The notes: a model not told the origin generated them from the sequence alone. Shown: positions 34,260-44,471, numbered from the stretch's first letter. The stretch is DNA of 64,000 nt from Pseudomonas serboccidentalis (GCF_028830055.1 NZ_CP101655.1:682001-746000), one strand, 5' to 3'. Program-made: numbers and translations.

Positions 34260-35237
34260 TCACTGAATCAGGCCGAACTCTTTGGCCAGCACCTTGTAGT
34301 CCGCGACCTGCTTCTTCACGTAGGTGTCCAGCTCCGGGCCGGTCATGGCGAACGGGAACAGTTCACGCTGATCGCGCAGCTTGGCGAAGTCTTCCGAGGC
34401 CAACAGTTTGTCGAAGGCGTCTTTCCACCAGGCGTAGTCTTCGTCGCTGACTTTTGGCCCGAGGTAGAAACCGCGCACCACCGGCCAGACGATGTCATAG
34501 CCTTGCTCGCGGGCGGTCGGGATGTCTTTCATTTCCGGCTCGTCCAGGCGTTTGTCGGCGAACACTGCCAACAGACGCATGTCGCCGCTCTGGATATGCG
34601 GCATGGAGTCGGAAATGTCGGTGCTGCCGACCTGGATGTGACCGCCAAGCAGGGCGGTGGCGATTTCGCCGCCACCTTCGAGGGCAACGTAACGCAGGTC
34701 ACGCGGGTTGATCCCGGCGGCCTTGGCGATCAGTGCGGTCTGCATCCAGTCCTGGCTGCCGACGGTGCCGCCGGAACCGATCACCACGGAGCTCGGATCT
34801 TTCTTCAGTGCTTTGACGAGATCGTCGAGCGTCTTGTAGGGCGAATCGCTTTTCACCGCGATGGCGCCGTAGCTGGTGCCGACGGCGGCCAACCAGCGCA
34901 CGTTGGTTTCATCGAAACGGCCGAACTTGCCTTGCGCCAGGTTCAGCAGCGAGCCGCTGGACCACGCCACCAGCGTGCCGGCGTCGGCCGGGCGCTGAGC
35001 GACGACTGCGTTGTACGCGACCGCGCCGACACCGCCGGGCATGTAGGTCACGCGCATTGGTTTGGTCAGCAGTTTTTCGTTGACCAGCGCGCTCTGCGCC
35101 AGTTTGCAGGTCAGGTCGAACCCTCCGCCGGGGGAGGCCGGGGCGATGCATTCCGGGCGTTTCGGCTCGGCCATCAGTTGGCCGGCAAACAGGATGCAAC
35201 TGGCGGTCAGTGCAACTTTACGCAGTGACAAATTCAT
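34260..35237 (-). CDS. tctC: tricarboxylate-binding periplasmic protein TctC
   Basis: 325 residues from the ATG at 35237, preceded by GTGGAGAGACCA. Signal peptide to about residue 23 (AGQLMAEPKRPECIAPASPGGGFDL). The Bug/TctC solute-binding fold has the P-x-GGGFD loop and VGSGGTVGSQDW-like ligand loop (IGSGGTVGSQD). It should capture citrate or related tricarboxylates in the periplasm and hand them to TctAB. First gene of the tctCBA-abrB operon. Confidence 0.92.
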   Translation of the reverse strand: MNLSLRKVALTASCILFAGQLMAEPKRPECIAPASPGGGFDLTCKLAQSALVNEKLLTKPMRVTYMPGGVGAVAYNAVVAQRPADAGTLVAWSSGSLLNLAQGKFGRFDETNVRWLAAVGTSYGAIAVKSDSPYKTLDDLVKALKKDPSSVVIGSGGTVGSQDWMQTALIAKAAGINPRDLRYVALEGGGEIATALLGGHIQVGSTDISDSMPHIQSGDMRLLAVFADKRLDEPEMKDIPTAREQGYDIVWPVVRGFYLGPKVSDEDYAWWKDAFDKLLASEDFAKLRDQRELFPFAMTGPELDTYVKKQVADYKVLAKEFGLIQ

Positions 35238-35272
35238 TGGTCTCTCCACAGTTTCTTGTTGTAGGGGCTTTG

Positions 35273-35320
35273 TGTAGGAGCTGCCGAAGGCTCGGGCCGC
35301 GATCGGATGATCTTTTGATC
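35273..35320. repeat. single degenerate REP
   Basis: TGTAGGAGCTGCCGAAGGCT followed by a disrupted GCGATC...GATCTTTTGATC, without a facing partner. It lies between opdH and tctC. Confidence 0.7.
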
Positions 35321-35343
35321 TTGGTCTTCGACGTTTCAATCAA

Positions 35344-36636
35344 TTACCAAAGTGCAACGCTATAGCTCACCAGCAAACGCACTTCGTCTGCATCGCGAGC
35401 CGAGTAGTTGGAGCGGTAAGTGGCATTACGCAAACGCACGGCGACATCCTTCAAGGCGCCGCTTTGTACGACATATTTGATCTCGGTGTTGCGCTCCCAC
35501 TCTTTGCCTTCTTCGCCATTCTTGAGCTTGATGTTGTCACCGCTCAGGTAACGGCTCATGAACGACAGGCCGGGAATGCCCAGGCGCGCGAAGTCGAAGT
35601 CGTAACGGGCTTGCCACGAGCGTTCTTCGGCGCCGGCGAAGTCGTTGATCTGTACGAAGTTGACCAGATACGGGTCGCTGCCGTCGACATACGGGAAGGC
35701 GCTGTCGCCGGACATGTGCTGATAACCGGCGCTGAACTTGTGGCCGCTCAAGGCGTAGCTGACCAGACCGTTGAGCGAGCGGTTGTCGATCTTGCCACCC
35801 CGGGCCGCGCCCTGATCGTCACTGACCGCAAAGCGCAGGTCGGTGGCGAACGTGCCCGGGCCCATCGGCCGCGAGGCGACCAGACCGAAGAAGTGCTGGT
35901 TGTAGACTTCATCGAGTTGGGCGAAGTGGTAACTGCCGGTGATCTTGTCGGTGAACTTGTAGTCCACGCCGGCAAAGTCGAAATGCTTGCCGGCCACGGT
36001 GCCAGCGAAGCGGCTGTTCTTGTTGTTGAGGGCGATGTCCTCGAAATCGGTGCTGTCGCGATCCTTGGCCTTGTCCAGACGGCCACCGGTGAAGGTCAGG
36101 TTCTTGATCTCTTTCGAGGTCAGCAAACCACCTTCAAAGGTCTGCGGCAGGATGCGCCCGTCGTTCGGTTTGAGGATCGGCAGCTCCGGAACCAGGCTGC
36201 CGATTTTCAGTTCGGTGGCGGAGATTTTCACTTTCCCGGTCAGGCCGACCTTGGAATATTCGTTGGCGGCGCGCCCGTCATCGTGGGTCGGCAACAGGCC
36301 GGTGCCGGTACGGTCCGGACTCGAATCAAGTTTGACCCCGAGCATGCCCAGTGCATCGACACCAAACCCCACGGTGCCGTCGGTGTAACCCGATTGCAGG
36401 TTGAGCATGAACCCCTGCGCCCATTCATCCCGCTTGCTTTGCTGGGCACTGGTGCCGTCGCGAAAGTCGCGGTTGAAGTACATGTTGCGGGTTTCGAAGG
36501 TGGCGGAACTGTCTTTGATGAAGTCGGCGTAGCTCAGCGGCGAAAAACCGGCGAGGGCGGCGGCACTGGCGAGGGCGGTGTGGCTGATACGCGAAGGGCG
36601 AGCGGGCGTGAGAGCCCTGGTCTGCAAGGACGGCAT
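35344..36636 (-). CDS. opdH: OprD-family porin, OpdH-like (tricarboxylates)
   Basis: 430 residues. The signal peptide (about 1-37) ends in LSYADF. The OprD family shows in RNMYFNRDFRD, EWAQGFMLNLQSGYTDGTVGFG, and the last strand ends VSYSVALW with terminal Trp. Position decides the assignment: directly upstream of tctC, as for P. aeruginosa opdH, which takes up cis-aconitate and other tricarboxylates. It probably forms the outer-membrane entry for the same substrate as TctABC and is under TctDE control. Confidence 0.88.
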   Translation of the reverse strand: MPSLQTRALTPARPSRISHTALASAAALAGFSPLSYADFIKDSSATFETRNMYFNRDFRDGTSAQQSKRDEWAQGFMLNLQSGYTDGTVGFGVDALGMLGVKLDSSPDRTGTGLLPTHDDGRAANEYSKVGLTGKVKISATELKIGSLVPELPILKPNDGRILPQTFEGGLLTSKEIKNLTFTGGRLDKAKDRDSTDFEDIALNNKNSRFAGTVAGKHFDFAGVDYKFTDKITGSYHFAQLDEVYNQHFFGLVASRPMGPGTFATDLRFAVSDDQGAARGGKIDNRSLNGLVSYALSGHKFSAGYQHMSGDSAFPYVDGSDPYLVNFVQINDFAGAEERSWQARYDFDFARLGIPGLSFMSRYLSGDNIKLKNGEEGKEWERNTEIKYVVQSGALKDVAVRLRNATYRSNYSARDADEVRLLVSYSVALW

Positions 36637-36873
36637 GCGCGGTGTACTCCGTTTATTGTTCTTATTGGTCGAAAACGCTTCGAGGCGTTTTTCGTATCGC
36701 TGTGTGGCAGCAGCGACGGCAGTCGAAACTGTCCGTGAGCCGACTCTAACGGGCTAACCTTTCACTAACCTTTCAGTTGTATTTCACGGTTTTCGGGCTT
36801 CACAGCGGCGGTTGCGGCTGTAAACTCCGCGGCAAAGAATGGCGTCGGCCATCCCTGAATGAGGTAGAGATCC

Positions 36874-37545
36874 ATGCGTGTTCTGCTCGTCGAAGACCAT
36901 CTGCAACTGGCCGAAAGTGTTGCTCAGGCGCTCAAGAGCACCGGTCTTACCGTGGACGTGTTGCACGATGGCGTGGCTGCCGACCTGGCCCTGAGCAGTG
37001 AGGAATACGCGATGGCGATCCTTGATGTCGGCCTGCTGCGCATGGACGGTTTCGAGGTGCTGGCGCGCCTGCGCGCGCGCGGTAAAAACCTGCCGGTATT
37101 GATGCTGACAGCGCGCAGCGACGTGAAGGACCGGGTCCACGGGCTGAATCTCGGTGCTGACGATTACCTGGCCAAACCGTTCGAATTGACCGAACTCGAA
37201 GCCCGGGTCAAAGCCCTGCTGCGGCGCAGTGTGCTCGGCGGCGAACGTCAGCAGCGTTGCGGCGTGCTGGCCTATGATCTCGACACCCGGCGCTTCAGCC
37301 TCGGCGAAGAACTGCTGACCCTGACCTCGCGCGAGCAGGCGGTGCTCGAAGCGTTGATCGCCCGCCCGGGCCGGGTGATGAGCAAGGAGCAACTGGCGGC
37401 TCAAGTGTTTGGCCTCGACGAAGAAGCCAGCCCCGATGCCATCGAAATCTACGTGCATCGCCTGCGCAAGAAACTCGACGGCCAGCCGGTGGCGATCGTG
37501 ACGTTCCGCGGCCTCGGTTACCTGCTGGAAAGCCGCGATGCATAA
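36874..37545 (+). CDS. tctD: response regulator TctD
   Basis: 223 residues. The receiver domain has the acidic pair ED at 7-8, phospho-acceptor Asp51 (AILDVGLLRMDG) and Lys in DYLAKPFEL. The C-terminal OmpR-type winged helix covers about 130-220 (SREQAVLEALIARPGRVMSKEQLAAQVFG, EIYVHRLRKKLDG). It is divergent from opdH-tct and overlaps tctE by 8 bp, so it should activate tricarboxylate uptake. Confidence 0.92.
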   Translation: MRVLLVEDHLQLAESVAQALKSTGLTVDVLHDGVAADLALSSEEYAMAILDVGLLRMDGFEVLARLRARGKNLPVLMLTARSDVKDRVHGLNLGADDYLAKPFELTELEARVKALLRRSVLGGERQQRCGVLAYDLDTRRFSLGEELLTLTSREQAVLEALIARPGRVMSKEQLAAQVFGLDEEASPDAIEIYVHRLRKKLDGQPVAIVTFRGLGYLLESRDA

Positions 37546-38923
37546 GCCCAGCAGCCTGCGCTGGCGGTTGCTGTGGAACCTTGCATTGCTGCTGGTGGTG
37601 CTGATGCTCGCCAGTGGCTTGAGCGCTTACTGGAACGGACGCGAAGCCGCCGACACGGCTTACGACCGCACCTTGCTGGCCTCCGCCCGGACCATCGCCG
37701 CGGGCCTGTCGCAGCGCGACGGCACACTCAGCGCCGACGTGCCTTATGTAGCCCTCGATACCTTCGCCTATGACAGCGCCGGGCGGATTTATTACCAGGT
37801 CAACGACATTCATCAGAAGCTGATTTCCGGCTATGAAAACCTGCCCGGGCCGCCGCCCGGTACGCCACGCACCGACGATTACCCAGCATTGGCGCGTTTC
37901 TACAACGCGACGTACCGTGGGCAAAACGTGCGCGTGGTCAGCCTGCTCAAAGCCGTCACCGAACCGAACATGAACGGCATGGCGGAAATCCGTGTGGCTG
38001 AAACCGACGAGGCACGAGTCAGCATGGCCCGTAGTCTGGCGGCCGACACCCTGTTGCGCCTGGGCATGCTGGCCATCGGCGCGCTGTTGCTGGTGTGGTT
38101 TGCGGTCAGTGCCGCGCTGCGCCCGCTGGAGCGTTTGCGCACGGCGGTGGAGGAGCGTCAGCCTGATGATTTGCGGCCGCTGCCGCTGGTGGAAGTGCAA
38201 CGGGAATTGTGGCCGCTGGTTCAGGCGCTTAACCATTTCACCGAGCGTTTGCGCGGCCAGTTCGAGCGTCAGGCGCAGTTCATTGCCGATGCTGCGCACG
38301 AGCTGCGCACGCCCTTGGCGGCGTTGAAGGCACGGCTGGAACTGGGACTGCGTTCCAGCGAACCGGAAATCTGGCGCAGTACCCTGGAGTCATCGGCACA
38401 GAGCACTGACCGGCTGACCCACCTGGCCAATCAACTGCTGTCGCTGGCGCGGGTGGAAAACGGTGCCCGGGCAATTGCCGAGGGCGGCGCGCAACTGCTC
38501 GATCTGAGCCAGTTGGCCCGTGAGCTGGGCATGGCCATGGCACCCTTGGCTCATGCGCGCGGCGTCGCGTTGGCGCTGGAGGCGGATGAACCGGTGTGGT
38601 TGCGCGGCGAGCCGACATTGCTCAATGAACTGCTGAGCAATCTGGTGGACAACGCGCTGGCGCATACCCCGCCGGGCGGTAACGTGATTCTGCGGGTGGC
38701 GGCACCGGCGGTACTTGAGGTCGAAGATGACGGCCCGGGGATTCCGCTGGAAGAGCGTGACCGGGTGTTTGAGCGCTTCTACCGGCGCAATCAACAGGTC
38801 GCGGGTTCCGGGCTGGGGTTGGCGATTGTGGGAGAGATCTGCCGGGCGCATCTGGCGCAGATCACCTTGCATGATGGCGAGCAGGCCGGTTTGAAGGTTC
38901 GGGTGAGTTTTATTGCCGGATAG
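37538..38923 (+). CDS. tctE: sensor histidine kinase TctE
   Basis: 461 residues. Membrane helices at about 10-30 and 172-192 border a periplasmic sensor region (2CSK-N type). The H-box reads FIADAAHELRTPLAALKARLEL. The ATP lid has LLSNLVDNALAHTP, VEDDGPGIPLEERDRVFERFYR and GSGLGLAIV. TctE senses tricarboxylates and phosphorylates TctD. The start overlaps the end of tctD, so they are coupled. Confidence 0.92.
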   Translation: MHKPSSLRWRLLWNLALLLVVLMLASGLSAYWNGREAADTAYDRTLLASARTIAAGLSQRDGTLSADVPYVALDTFAYDSAGRIYYQVNDIHQKLISGYENLPGPPPGTPRTDDYPALARFYNATYRGQNVRVVSLLKAVTEPNMNGMAEIRVAETDEARVSMARSLAADTLLRLGMLAIGALLLVWFAVSAALRPLERLRTAVEERQPDDLRPLPLVEVQRELWPLVQALNHFTERLRGQFERQAQFIADAAHELRTPLAALKARLELGLRSSEPEIWRSTLESSAQSTDRLTHLANQLLSLARVENGARAIAEGGAQLLDLSQLARELGMAMAPLAHARGVALALEADEPVWLRGEPTLLNELLSNLVDNALAHTPPGGNVILRVAAPAVLEVEDDGPGIPLEERDRVFERFYRRNQQVAGSGLGLAIVGEICRAHLAQITLHDGEQAGLKVRVSFIAG

Positions 38924-38940
38924 CAGCCGAGATGGCTTTT

Positions 38941-39073
38941 GTGGCGAGGGAGCTTGCTCCCGCTCCGCTGCGCAGTAGTCGTGATCCCTGAGTGCACGGT
39001 TTGCCTGATGAAGCGAGGCCGCCTGGTTTTGGAGCCGCTTCGCAGCCCAGCGGGAGCAAGCCCCCTCGCCACG
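38941..39073. repeat. REP-like repeat, GTGGCGAGGGAGCTTGCTCCC class
   Basis: GTGGCGAGGGAGCTTGCTCC at the left and inverted GGGAGCAAGCCCCCTCGCCA at the right, with a spacer of about 90 bp. Same class as 22178-22269. Confidence 0.85.
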
Positions 39074-39077
39074 AGGA

Positions 39078-39899
39078 TCAGTAAAACATCGTCCGCGACT
39101 CTTCCAGATCTGCACACAATTGCTTGTTCTCCGGATCGATCCCAAGTTTCCTGAACGCCGGCACACTGAGCGGATCGATCCGCGCAAACGGATGATCGCT
39201 GTCCTTGTGGCAATACAGGCTCGCCACTTGCACCAGATCGACGTAATCGATGTGCGCCGAGTCGCGTTTGAAATCCAGGTACAGCCCCGGCAACGCCACC
39301 AGTTGCTCGGGAAACTCCCAGACCCGCAGCAGCTTGTCGCCCAGCAGCGGGTGAATGTGGTCGATCACGTGGTTGAGGCTGACCGGGTCGGACAGCAGTT
39401 CGTAGTGATCTTCGGCGTAGGTCAGGATCGGCAGCACACCGATCTGATGCACCAGGCCGCCCAATGCCGCCTGGTCGGGTTTGAGTTGGGTATGCCGGCG
39501 GCACAGGGCGTAGCTGACGCCGGCGATTTCCAGGCTCTTGCGCCAGACTTCGCGCATCTTCTGTTCGACCACGTCGGAGCGGGCGTGGAAGATCTGTTCC
39601 ATCACCAGGCCGATGGCCAGATTGCTGCTGTAATTCACGCCCAGCCGAGTGATGGCGGTGTGCAGGTCGGTGACTTCCTGCGTGGCGCGCAGCAGCGGGC
39701 TGTTGACCACTTTGATCAGGCGCGCCGACAGCGCCGTGTCTCGGCCGATGACTTTGCTCAGGGTGCTGACGCTGATCTCCGGGTCTTCGGCGGCCTTGCG
39801 AATTTGCAGGGCCACTTCCGGTAACGTTGGCAGAACCAGGTCATCGTTATCGATGGCCTCAACCAAATCCTGTTGGACCTTATCCGCCAGCTCGCTCAT
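39078..39899 (-). CDS. HDOD-domain protein
   Basis: 273 residues, nearly all HDOD domain (about 20-215): LPTLPEVALQIRKAAEDPEISVSTLSKVIGRD, then ARLIKVVNSPLL and AITRLGVNYSSNLAI. The catalytic HD pair of true HD phosphohydrolases is not obvious, as is usual for HDOD. It probably acts as a protein-interaction module in signalling. It lies 34 bp upstream... of no partner on the same strand except ygfZ, which ends 34 bp before its start codon region and precedes it in transcription, so the two may be co-transcribed. Confidence 0.88.
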   Translation of the reverse strand: MSELADKVQQDLVEAIDNDDLVLPTLPEVALQIRKAAEDPEISVSTLSKVIGRDTALSARLIKVVNSPLLRATQEVTDLHTAITRLGVNYSSNLAIGLVMEQIFHARSDVVEQKMREVWRKSLEIAGVSYALCRRHTQLKPDQAALGGLVHQIGVLPILTYAEDHYELLSDPVSLNHVIDHIHPLLGDKLLRVWEFPEQLVALPGLYLDFKRDSAHIDYVDLVQVASLYCHKDSDHPFARIDPLSVPAFRKLGIDPENKQLCADLEESRTMFY

Positions 39900-39933
39900 G
39901 TGGATTCTCTAGGGTGTTGCAACAAGGCTGCGA

Positions 39934-40875
39934 TCAGCGCTGGATTTCGCGGTCGCGATCCAGTTCGTAGGGCAAGTCGAGCAAATGCAGCGCGGGGCCT
40001 TCGAGGGCGCCCAGGTGCAGATCACCCGCTTCGGCAGCTTCGGCCTGCAACACCGCCAGCAGTTCAATCTTTTCTTCGGCGCGGGCGGCCAGCACCACTT
40101 CGCCGATGGCACTGCTGTGGCTTGGAGCGAACAGCGGGGTGCCCGGCTCCGGCAGTTCAGTCGCGTCCAGTTGTACGCGATACAGGCGTCGTTTGAGCTT
40201 GCCCAGGTACTGCATGCGCGCGACGATTTCCTGGCCGGTGTAGCAACCTTTCTTGAAGCTCACGCCGCCGACGGCTTGCAGGTTGAGCATCTGTGGGATG
40301 AACAGTTCGCGGGTGGTCGGCATGACCTGACCGATACCGGCACGGATCTGGCCCAGCAACCATTGGTTCAGTGTGCCTTCAGGCAGGGTCGCGGCCAATT
40401 TGGCCTTGAGGGTATCGGCCTGATCGGCGGGTACCCAGAGTTCGGCGCGATTGGGCGAGACGCGAATGGCGATCAGGCCGGCGCTGCGCACCACGCTGTC
40501 GGTTTCGGCCGGCAGGTCCAGGCCGAGGCCGGCCAGGGCTGCGTCGCCGTGTTCCAGGCCAAAGCGCACCCAGGCGACGCTTTCGTCGGTCAATTTCGAT
40601 TTGGAAAATACAGCGTACTTTTTCAGGTCCGCCAGTTGCGGCTCCAGCAGCTCGCTGGCCATCGCCAGCAGCACGCCGTCACCTTCGAGCAGAATGCGGA
40701 AGCTGGACTGCATCCGGCCTTTTTGCGTGCAGCGCGCGCCAAGGCTGGCCTGACTGTCACTGAGGTAATTGAGGTTGCAGGTCAATTGGCCTTGCAGGAA
40801 TTTGCCGGCATCCACGCCGCGAACCGCGAGTACGCCTTCATGAGACAGGGTGCAGAAAAAAGCAGAATCGGCCAT
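39934..40875 (-). CDS. ygfZ: tRNA-modifying/Fe-S folate-binding protein YgfZ
   Basis: 313 residues, GcvT-like fold. The hallmark KGCYTGQEIVARMQYLGK (K-G-C-Y-x-G-Q-E) contains the conserved Cys. YgfZ helps repair or assemble Fe-S clusters with folate and affects MiaB-type tRNA modification. It faces sdhE, another flavin/iron-protein assembly gene, across a 150-bp promoter region, the standard Pseudomonas arrangement. Confidence 0.92.
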   Translation of the reverse strand: MADSAFFCTLSHEGVLAVRGVDAGKFLQGQLTCNLNYLSDSQASLGARCTQKGRMQSSFRILLEGDGVLLAMASELLEPQLADLKKYAVFSKSKLTDESVAWVRFGLEHGDAALAGLGLDLPAETDSVVRSAGLIAIRVSPNRAELWVPADQADTLKAKLAATLPEGTLNQWLLGQIRAGIGQVMPTTRELFIPQMLNLQAVGGVSFKKGCYTGQEIVARMQYLGKLKRRLYRVQLDATELPEPGTPLFAPSHSSAIGEVVLAARAEEKIELLAVLQAEAAEAGDLHLGALEGPALHLLDLPYELDRDREIQR

Positions 40876-41025
40876 GGGTCATCGCAGGGTAAAAAAGTCT
40901 GGGGCACATCATAAGGGCGCGTTGTTGAAATGGGTAGTTGATAAAGGATCGGTGGTGCCCGACCAAAGCCGACTGTGCGACCCGCGCCGGGCCTGTATAC
41001 TGCGCGCCTATTTGAGGAGGGCTCC

Positions 41026-41280
41026 ATGGTCGAACAAGTTGAACTCAATCGCCTCTTCTGGCACAGCCGCCGCGGCATGCTGGAACTTGACGTGCTGCTG
41101 GTGCCGTTCGTGCAAGAGGTGTATCCGCACCTCAATCAGGTCGATCGCGATTTGTATGTCCGTCTGCTGACCTGTGAGGATCAGGACATGTTCGGCTGGT
41201 TCATGGAGCGCAGCGAATCCGAAGACCCTGAGCTGCAGCGCATGGTCCGGATGATTCTGGACCGTGTTCAGCCCAAGTAA
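41026..41280 (+). CDS. sdhE: succinate dehydrogenase FAD assembly factor SdhE
   Basis: 84 residues from the ATG at 41026 (GAGGAGGGCTCC upstream); the frame upstream is open but not conserved. The SdhE motif SRRGMLELD is at 14-22, and the five-helix fold ends with [10 protein letters not shown]. SdhE promotes covalent flavinylation of SdhA. It overlaps ygfX by 17 bp. Confidence 0.94.
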   Translation: MVEQVELNRLFWHSRRGMLELDVLLVPFVQEVYPHLNQVDRDLYVRLLTCEDQDMFGWFMERSESEDPELQRMVRMILDRVQPK

Positions 41281-41716
41281 CACGTTCGAATGCCGCTGGC
41301 ATGCCTCACGGCAGTTGCTGGCGGCGTATCTGTTGGCCCAGGCGTTCGCCCTGGGTGCCTTGTTTGTGCTTTCGATTCCACTCTGGGCCAGTCTGCTCGG
41401 GGTTTTTGCCTGTCTGACGCATGGGTTCTGGGTGCTGCCACGGCAGGTGCTGTTGACGCATTCCGACGCATTTTGCGGTTTGCGGCGTGATGCCGATGGC
41501 TGGCAGTTGTGGAGTCAGGCGGGTGGCTGGCAAGCCGCGCAACTGCGCCCCGACAGCCTGGCGCTGCCACTGATCGTGGTGCTGCGGTTTCGTTTGCGTG
41601 GGGAATGGCGCGTCAGATCGATCTGCGTACCACGCGACGCGCAGGCGGCGGATGTGCACCGACGCCTGCGAGTGCGGCTCAAATTCAGCCGGCGTAGGTG
41701 GGCGGCACCAGAATAG
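41264..41716 (+). CDS. YgfX-family membrane protein
   Basis: 150 residues using the GTG at 41264, inside the end of sdhE. Two membrane segments (about 18-38 and 40-56) are followed by a soluble tail with RQVLLTH...[11 protein letters not shown] and ending [13 protein letters not shown]. The sdhE-ygfX overlap is the conserved arrangement of the family, which E. coli work proposed as a toxin-antitoxin pair (CptAB) and later work linked to succinate dehydrogenase. The 3' end overlaps convergent nadB by 32 bp. Confidence 0.85.
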   Translation: MFSPSNTFECRWHASRQLLAAYLLAQAFALGALFVLSIPLWASLLGVFACLTHGFWVLPRQVLLTHSDAFCGLRRDADGWQLWSQAGGWQAAQLRPDSLALPLIVVLRFRLRGEWRVRSICVPRDAQAADVHRRLRVRLKFSRRRWAAPE

Positions 41717-43301
41717 TGTCGAGTGCTTCGGGCAGCAGGTCCGGGTAGTCGAGGGTGTAATGCAGGCCGCGACTTTCCTTGCGTTCCATGGCCGAGCAGA
41801 TCATCAGTTCAGCGACTTGCGCCAGGTTGCGCAGCTCGATCAGGTCGCGGCTGACTTTATAATTGCTGTAGAACTCGTCGATCTCATCCAGCAACAGACG
41901 CACACGGTGCTGCGCCCGTTGCAGGCGCTTGTTGGTGCGCACGATGCCCACGTAGTCCCACATGAAGCGCCGCAGCTCGTCCCAGTTGTGCGCGATGATC
42001 ACGTCTTCGTCGGAGTCGGTCACCTGACTGGCGTCCCACTCCGGCAGGGCATGCGGGGCGGTGATGTCATCCAGTTGCGCAACAATGTCCGCCGCAGCCG
42101 AACGGGCATAGACGAAGCATTCGAGCAGCGAATTGCTGGCCATGCGGTTGGCGCCGTGCAAACCGGTGAAGCTGGTCTCACCAATCGCATACAGCCCCGG
42201 GACATCGGTGCGACCGTGCTGGTCGACCATCACGCCGCCGCAGGTGTAGTGCGCTGCCGGCACGACCGGAATCGGCTGTTTGGTGATGTCGATGCCAAAG
42301 CCCAGGCAACGCTCGTAGACGGTTGGGAAGTGGCTTTTGATGAAGGCCTCGGGCTTGTGACTGATGTCGAGATAGACGCAGTCGACGCCCAGACGCTTCA
42401 TTTCATGGTCGATGGCCCGTGCAACGATGTCGCGCGGCGCCAGTTCGGCGCGTTTGTCGAAGCGCGGCATGAAGCGTTCGCCGTTGGGCAGCTTCAGATG
42501 AGCACCTTCGCCGCGTAACGCCTCGGTGATCAGGAAACTCTTGGCCTGCGGGTGATACAGGCAGGTGGGGTGGAACTGGTTGAATTCCAGGTTCGCCACC
42601 CGGCAGCCCGAACGCCAGGCCATGGCGATGCCATCGCCACAGGCGCCGTCGGGGTTGCTGGTATAGAGGTAGACCTTGGCCGCACCGCCGGACGCGAGGA
42701 TCACGAAGCGCGCGCCGTAGGTATCGACTTCACCGGTTGCACGATTGAGTACGTAGGCGCCAAGGCAACGCTCGCCGTCCATGCCCAGGCGTCGTTCGGT
42801 GATCAGATCAACGGCGACCCGCTGCTCAAGCAACTCGATATTGGTGCGCTGCCTGGCCTGGGAGAGCAGGGTGGTGAAAATCGCGGCGCCCGTGGCATCG
42901 GCGGCGTGGATGATGCGCCGATGACTGTGACCGCCTTCGCGGGTCAGGTGAAACTCGAAACCACCGTCTTCGGTGCCGGACTGTTCGTCGCGGGTGAAGG
43001 GGACGCCTTGGTCGATCAGCCACTGAATGGCTTCGCGACTGTGTTCGACGGTGAAGCGCACCGCGTCTTCATGGCACAGGCCGCCGCCGGCGTTCAGGGT
43101 GTCGTCAACGTGGGATTCGACAGTATCGGTGTCGTCCAGCACGGCAGCGACGCCGCCCTGGGCCCAGTAGGTCGAGCCGTTGGCCAGATCGCCCTTGCTC
43201 AATACGGCAATGCGCAAATGACCCGGCAGGGTCAGCGCGAGACTCAAACCGGCAGCGCCGCTGCCAATCACCAGAACATCGTGTTGAAACTGTTGGCTCA
43301 T
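41685..43301 (-). CDS. nadB: L-aspartate oxidase
   Basis: 538 residues from the ATG at 43301. The FAD site is [19 protein letters not shown]. The substrate/flavin region includes [23 protein letters not shown] and [15 protein letters not shown], followed by GLYAIGE. It oxidises L-aspartate to iminoaspartate, the first step of NAD synthesis. The family length (about 535) and its position divergent from algU match Pseudomonas. The longer open frame upstream is not conserved. Confidence 0.94.
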   Translation of the reverse strand: MSQQFQHDVLVIGSGAAGLSLALTLPGHLRIAVLSKGDLANGSTYWAQGGVAAVLDDTDTVESHVDDTLNAGGGLCHEDAVRFTVEHSREAIQWLIDQGVPFTRDEQSGTEDGGFEFHLTREGGHSHRRIIHAADATGAAIFTTLLSQARQRTNIELLEQRVAVDLITERRLGMDGERCLGAYVLNRATGEVDTYGARFVILASGGAAKVYLYTSNPDGACGDGIAMAWRSGCRVANLEFNQFHPTCLYHPQAKSFLITEALRGEGAHLKLPNGERFMPRFDKRAELAPRDIVARAIDHEMKRLGVDCVYLDISHKPEAFIKSHFPTVYERCLGFGIDITKQPIPVVPAAHYTCGGVMVDQHGRTDVPGLYAIGETSFTGLHGANRMASNSLLECFVYARSAAADIVAQLDDITAPHALPEWDASQVTDSDEDVIIAHNWDELRRFMWDYVGIVRTNKRLQRAQHRVRLLLDEIDEFYSNYKVSRDLIELRNLAQVAELMICSAMERKESRGLHYTLDYPDLLPEALDTILVPPTYAG

Positions 43302-43773
43302 TTCAGGATTCCGCTCAAAGCGACCCGGATCGGGGGTGGCGCAAGACAGCTGGATCGGCGAGTCAAGACAGCCACGCAGCCCACTAGTATATAGAGGGGT
43401 GGAGCGGCACAATAGCCGGGCTCGTATGGCATTGTGAAACTACTGTGACGACAAATGCTTGACGCTTCGTCGGGTGTTTTTTTCCGTCGTTTTGGGAAAA
43501 GGCGACTGTATCGAAGATGAAACACGCTTTTTCAACGCATGGTCGCTCAATGTCGCTTCAGCATGGCTATAAATAATTGGAACTTTTGCCAGAGGCCCAA
43601 GATCAATAGACAGTTGCCTGAAACACGGGACAGTGTCGGCTTCAATGCAGAACCTGCGATTGGGTTCTTGCCGGCGAACCGATGACAAGATTATTCGCGC
43701 AGCCGGTTTATCCCGCGCTGCGTTTTTCGTGCGTGCCAAATCAGAGCCCGCAGGAAACTTGCCTGGAGGGGGA
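43302..43773. other. nadB-algU intergenic region
   Basis: About 470 bp. It holds the nadB promoter (minus strand, not resolved by eye) and distal algU promoter sequence. GGAACTTTTGCC at 43579-43590 resembles a -35 of an AlgU-type promoter, but the expected TCTGA-like box at 16-17 bp is only TCAAT, so I rate it weak. No small gene with a ribosome site was seen. Confidence 0.5.
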
Positions 43774-43800
43774 GAACTTTTGCGAAAAGCCCGAGTCTAT
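43774..43800 (+). promoter_or_regulatory. AlgU-type autoregulatory promoter
   Basis: GAACTT (43774-43779), a 16-bp spacer and TCTAT (43796-43800), 60 bp before the algU start. This fits the extracytoplasmic-stress consensus GAACTT-N16/17-TCtga and the known self-activation of algU. Confidence 0.75.
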
Positions 43801-43859
43801 GTTTGCAAGTCTGGTCGTTTAGTTATGCAAGCCTCCTCCATGCTTATCGAGGAGTGTTC

Positions 43860-44441
43860 ATGCTAACCCAGGAAGAGGATCAGCAGCTGGTCGAGCGCGT
43901 TCAGCGTGGCGACAAGCGAGCTTTCGATCTGCTGGTGCTGAAATATCAGCACAAAATTCTCGGGTTGATCGTGCGTTTCGTGCACGACACCCATGAAGCC
44001 CAGGATGTGGCTCAGGAAGCCTTTATCAAGGCCTACCGAGCGCTAGGAAACTTTCGCGGAGACAGCGCGTTCTATACGTGGCTTTACCGCATTGCCATCA
44101 ACACGGCAAAAAACTATCTGGTTTCACGCGGCCGCCGGCCGCCGGATAGCGATGTAAGTTCTGAAGACGCAGAGTTCTACGATGGCGATCATGGCCTCAA
44201 GGATCTCGAATCACCGGAGCGCGCATTGCTGCGGGATGAGATCGAAGGCACCGTCCATCGAACCATTCAGCAACTGCCAGAGGATTTGCGTACGGCTTTA
44301 ACTTTACGTGAATTCGATGGTCTGAGTTACGAGGACATTGCGAGCGTCATGCAGTGTCCGGTGGGTACCGTGCGCTCCCGGATCTTCCGCGCCCGGGAGG
44401 CCATCGATAAAGCCCTGCAGCCGTTGTTGCAGGAAAACTGA
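43860..44441 (+). CDS. algU: RNA polymerase sigma factor AlgU (RpoE/SigE)
   Basis: 193 residues from the ATG at 43860 (GAGGAGTGTTC upstream), the exact length of P. aeruginosa AlgU. Region 2 contains KYQHKILGLIVRFVHD and AFIKAYRALGNFRGDSAFYTWLYRIA; region 4 contains EFDGLSYEDIASVMQCPVGTVRSRIFRAREA. It directs transcription of envelope-stress and alginate genes and is held by MucA at the membrane. First gene of algU-mucA-mucB-mucD. Confidence 0.96.
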   Translation: MLTQEEDQQLVERVQRGDKRAFDLLVLKYQHKILGLIVRFVHDTHEAQDVAQEAFIKAYRALGNFRGDSAFYTWLYRIAINTAKNYLVSRGRRPPDSDVSSEDAEFYDGDHGLKDLESPERALLRDEIEGTVHRTIQQLPEDLRTALTLREFDGLSYEDIASVMQCPVGTVRSRIFRAREAIDKALQPLLQEN

Positions 44442-44471
44442 GACAGCGGCGACAGCCAAGAGAGGAACGCC

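Noticed and set aside
43579..43604. A second AlgU promoter far upstream of algU
   Set aside because: GGAACTTTT fits a -35, but no TCTGA-like -10 stands at 16-17 bp.
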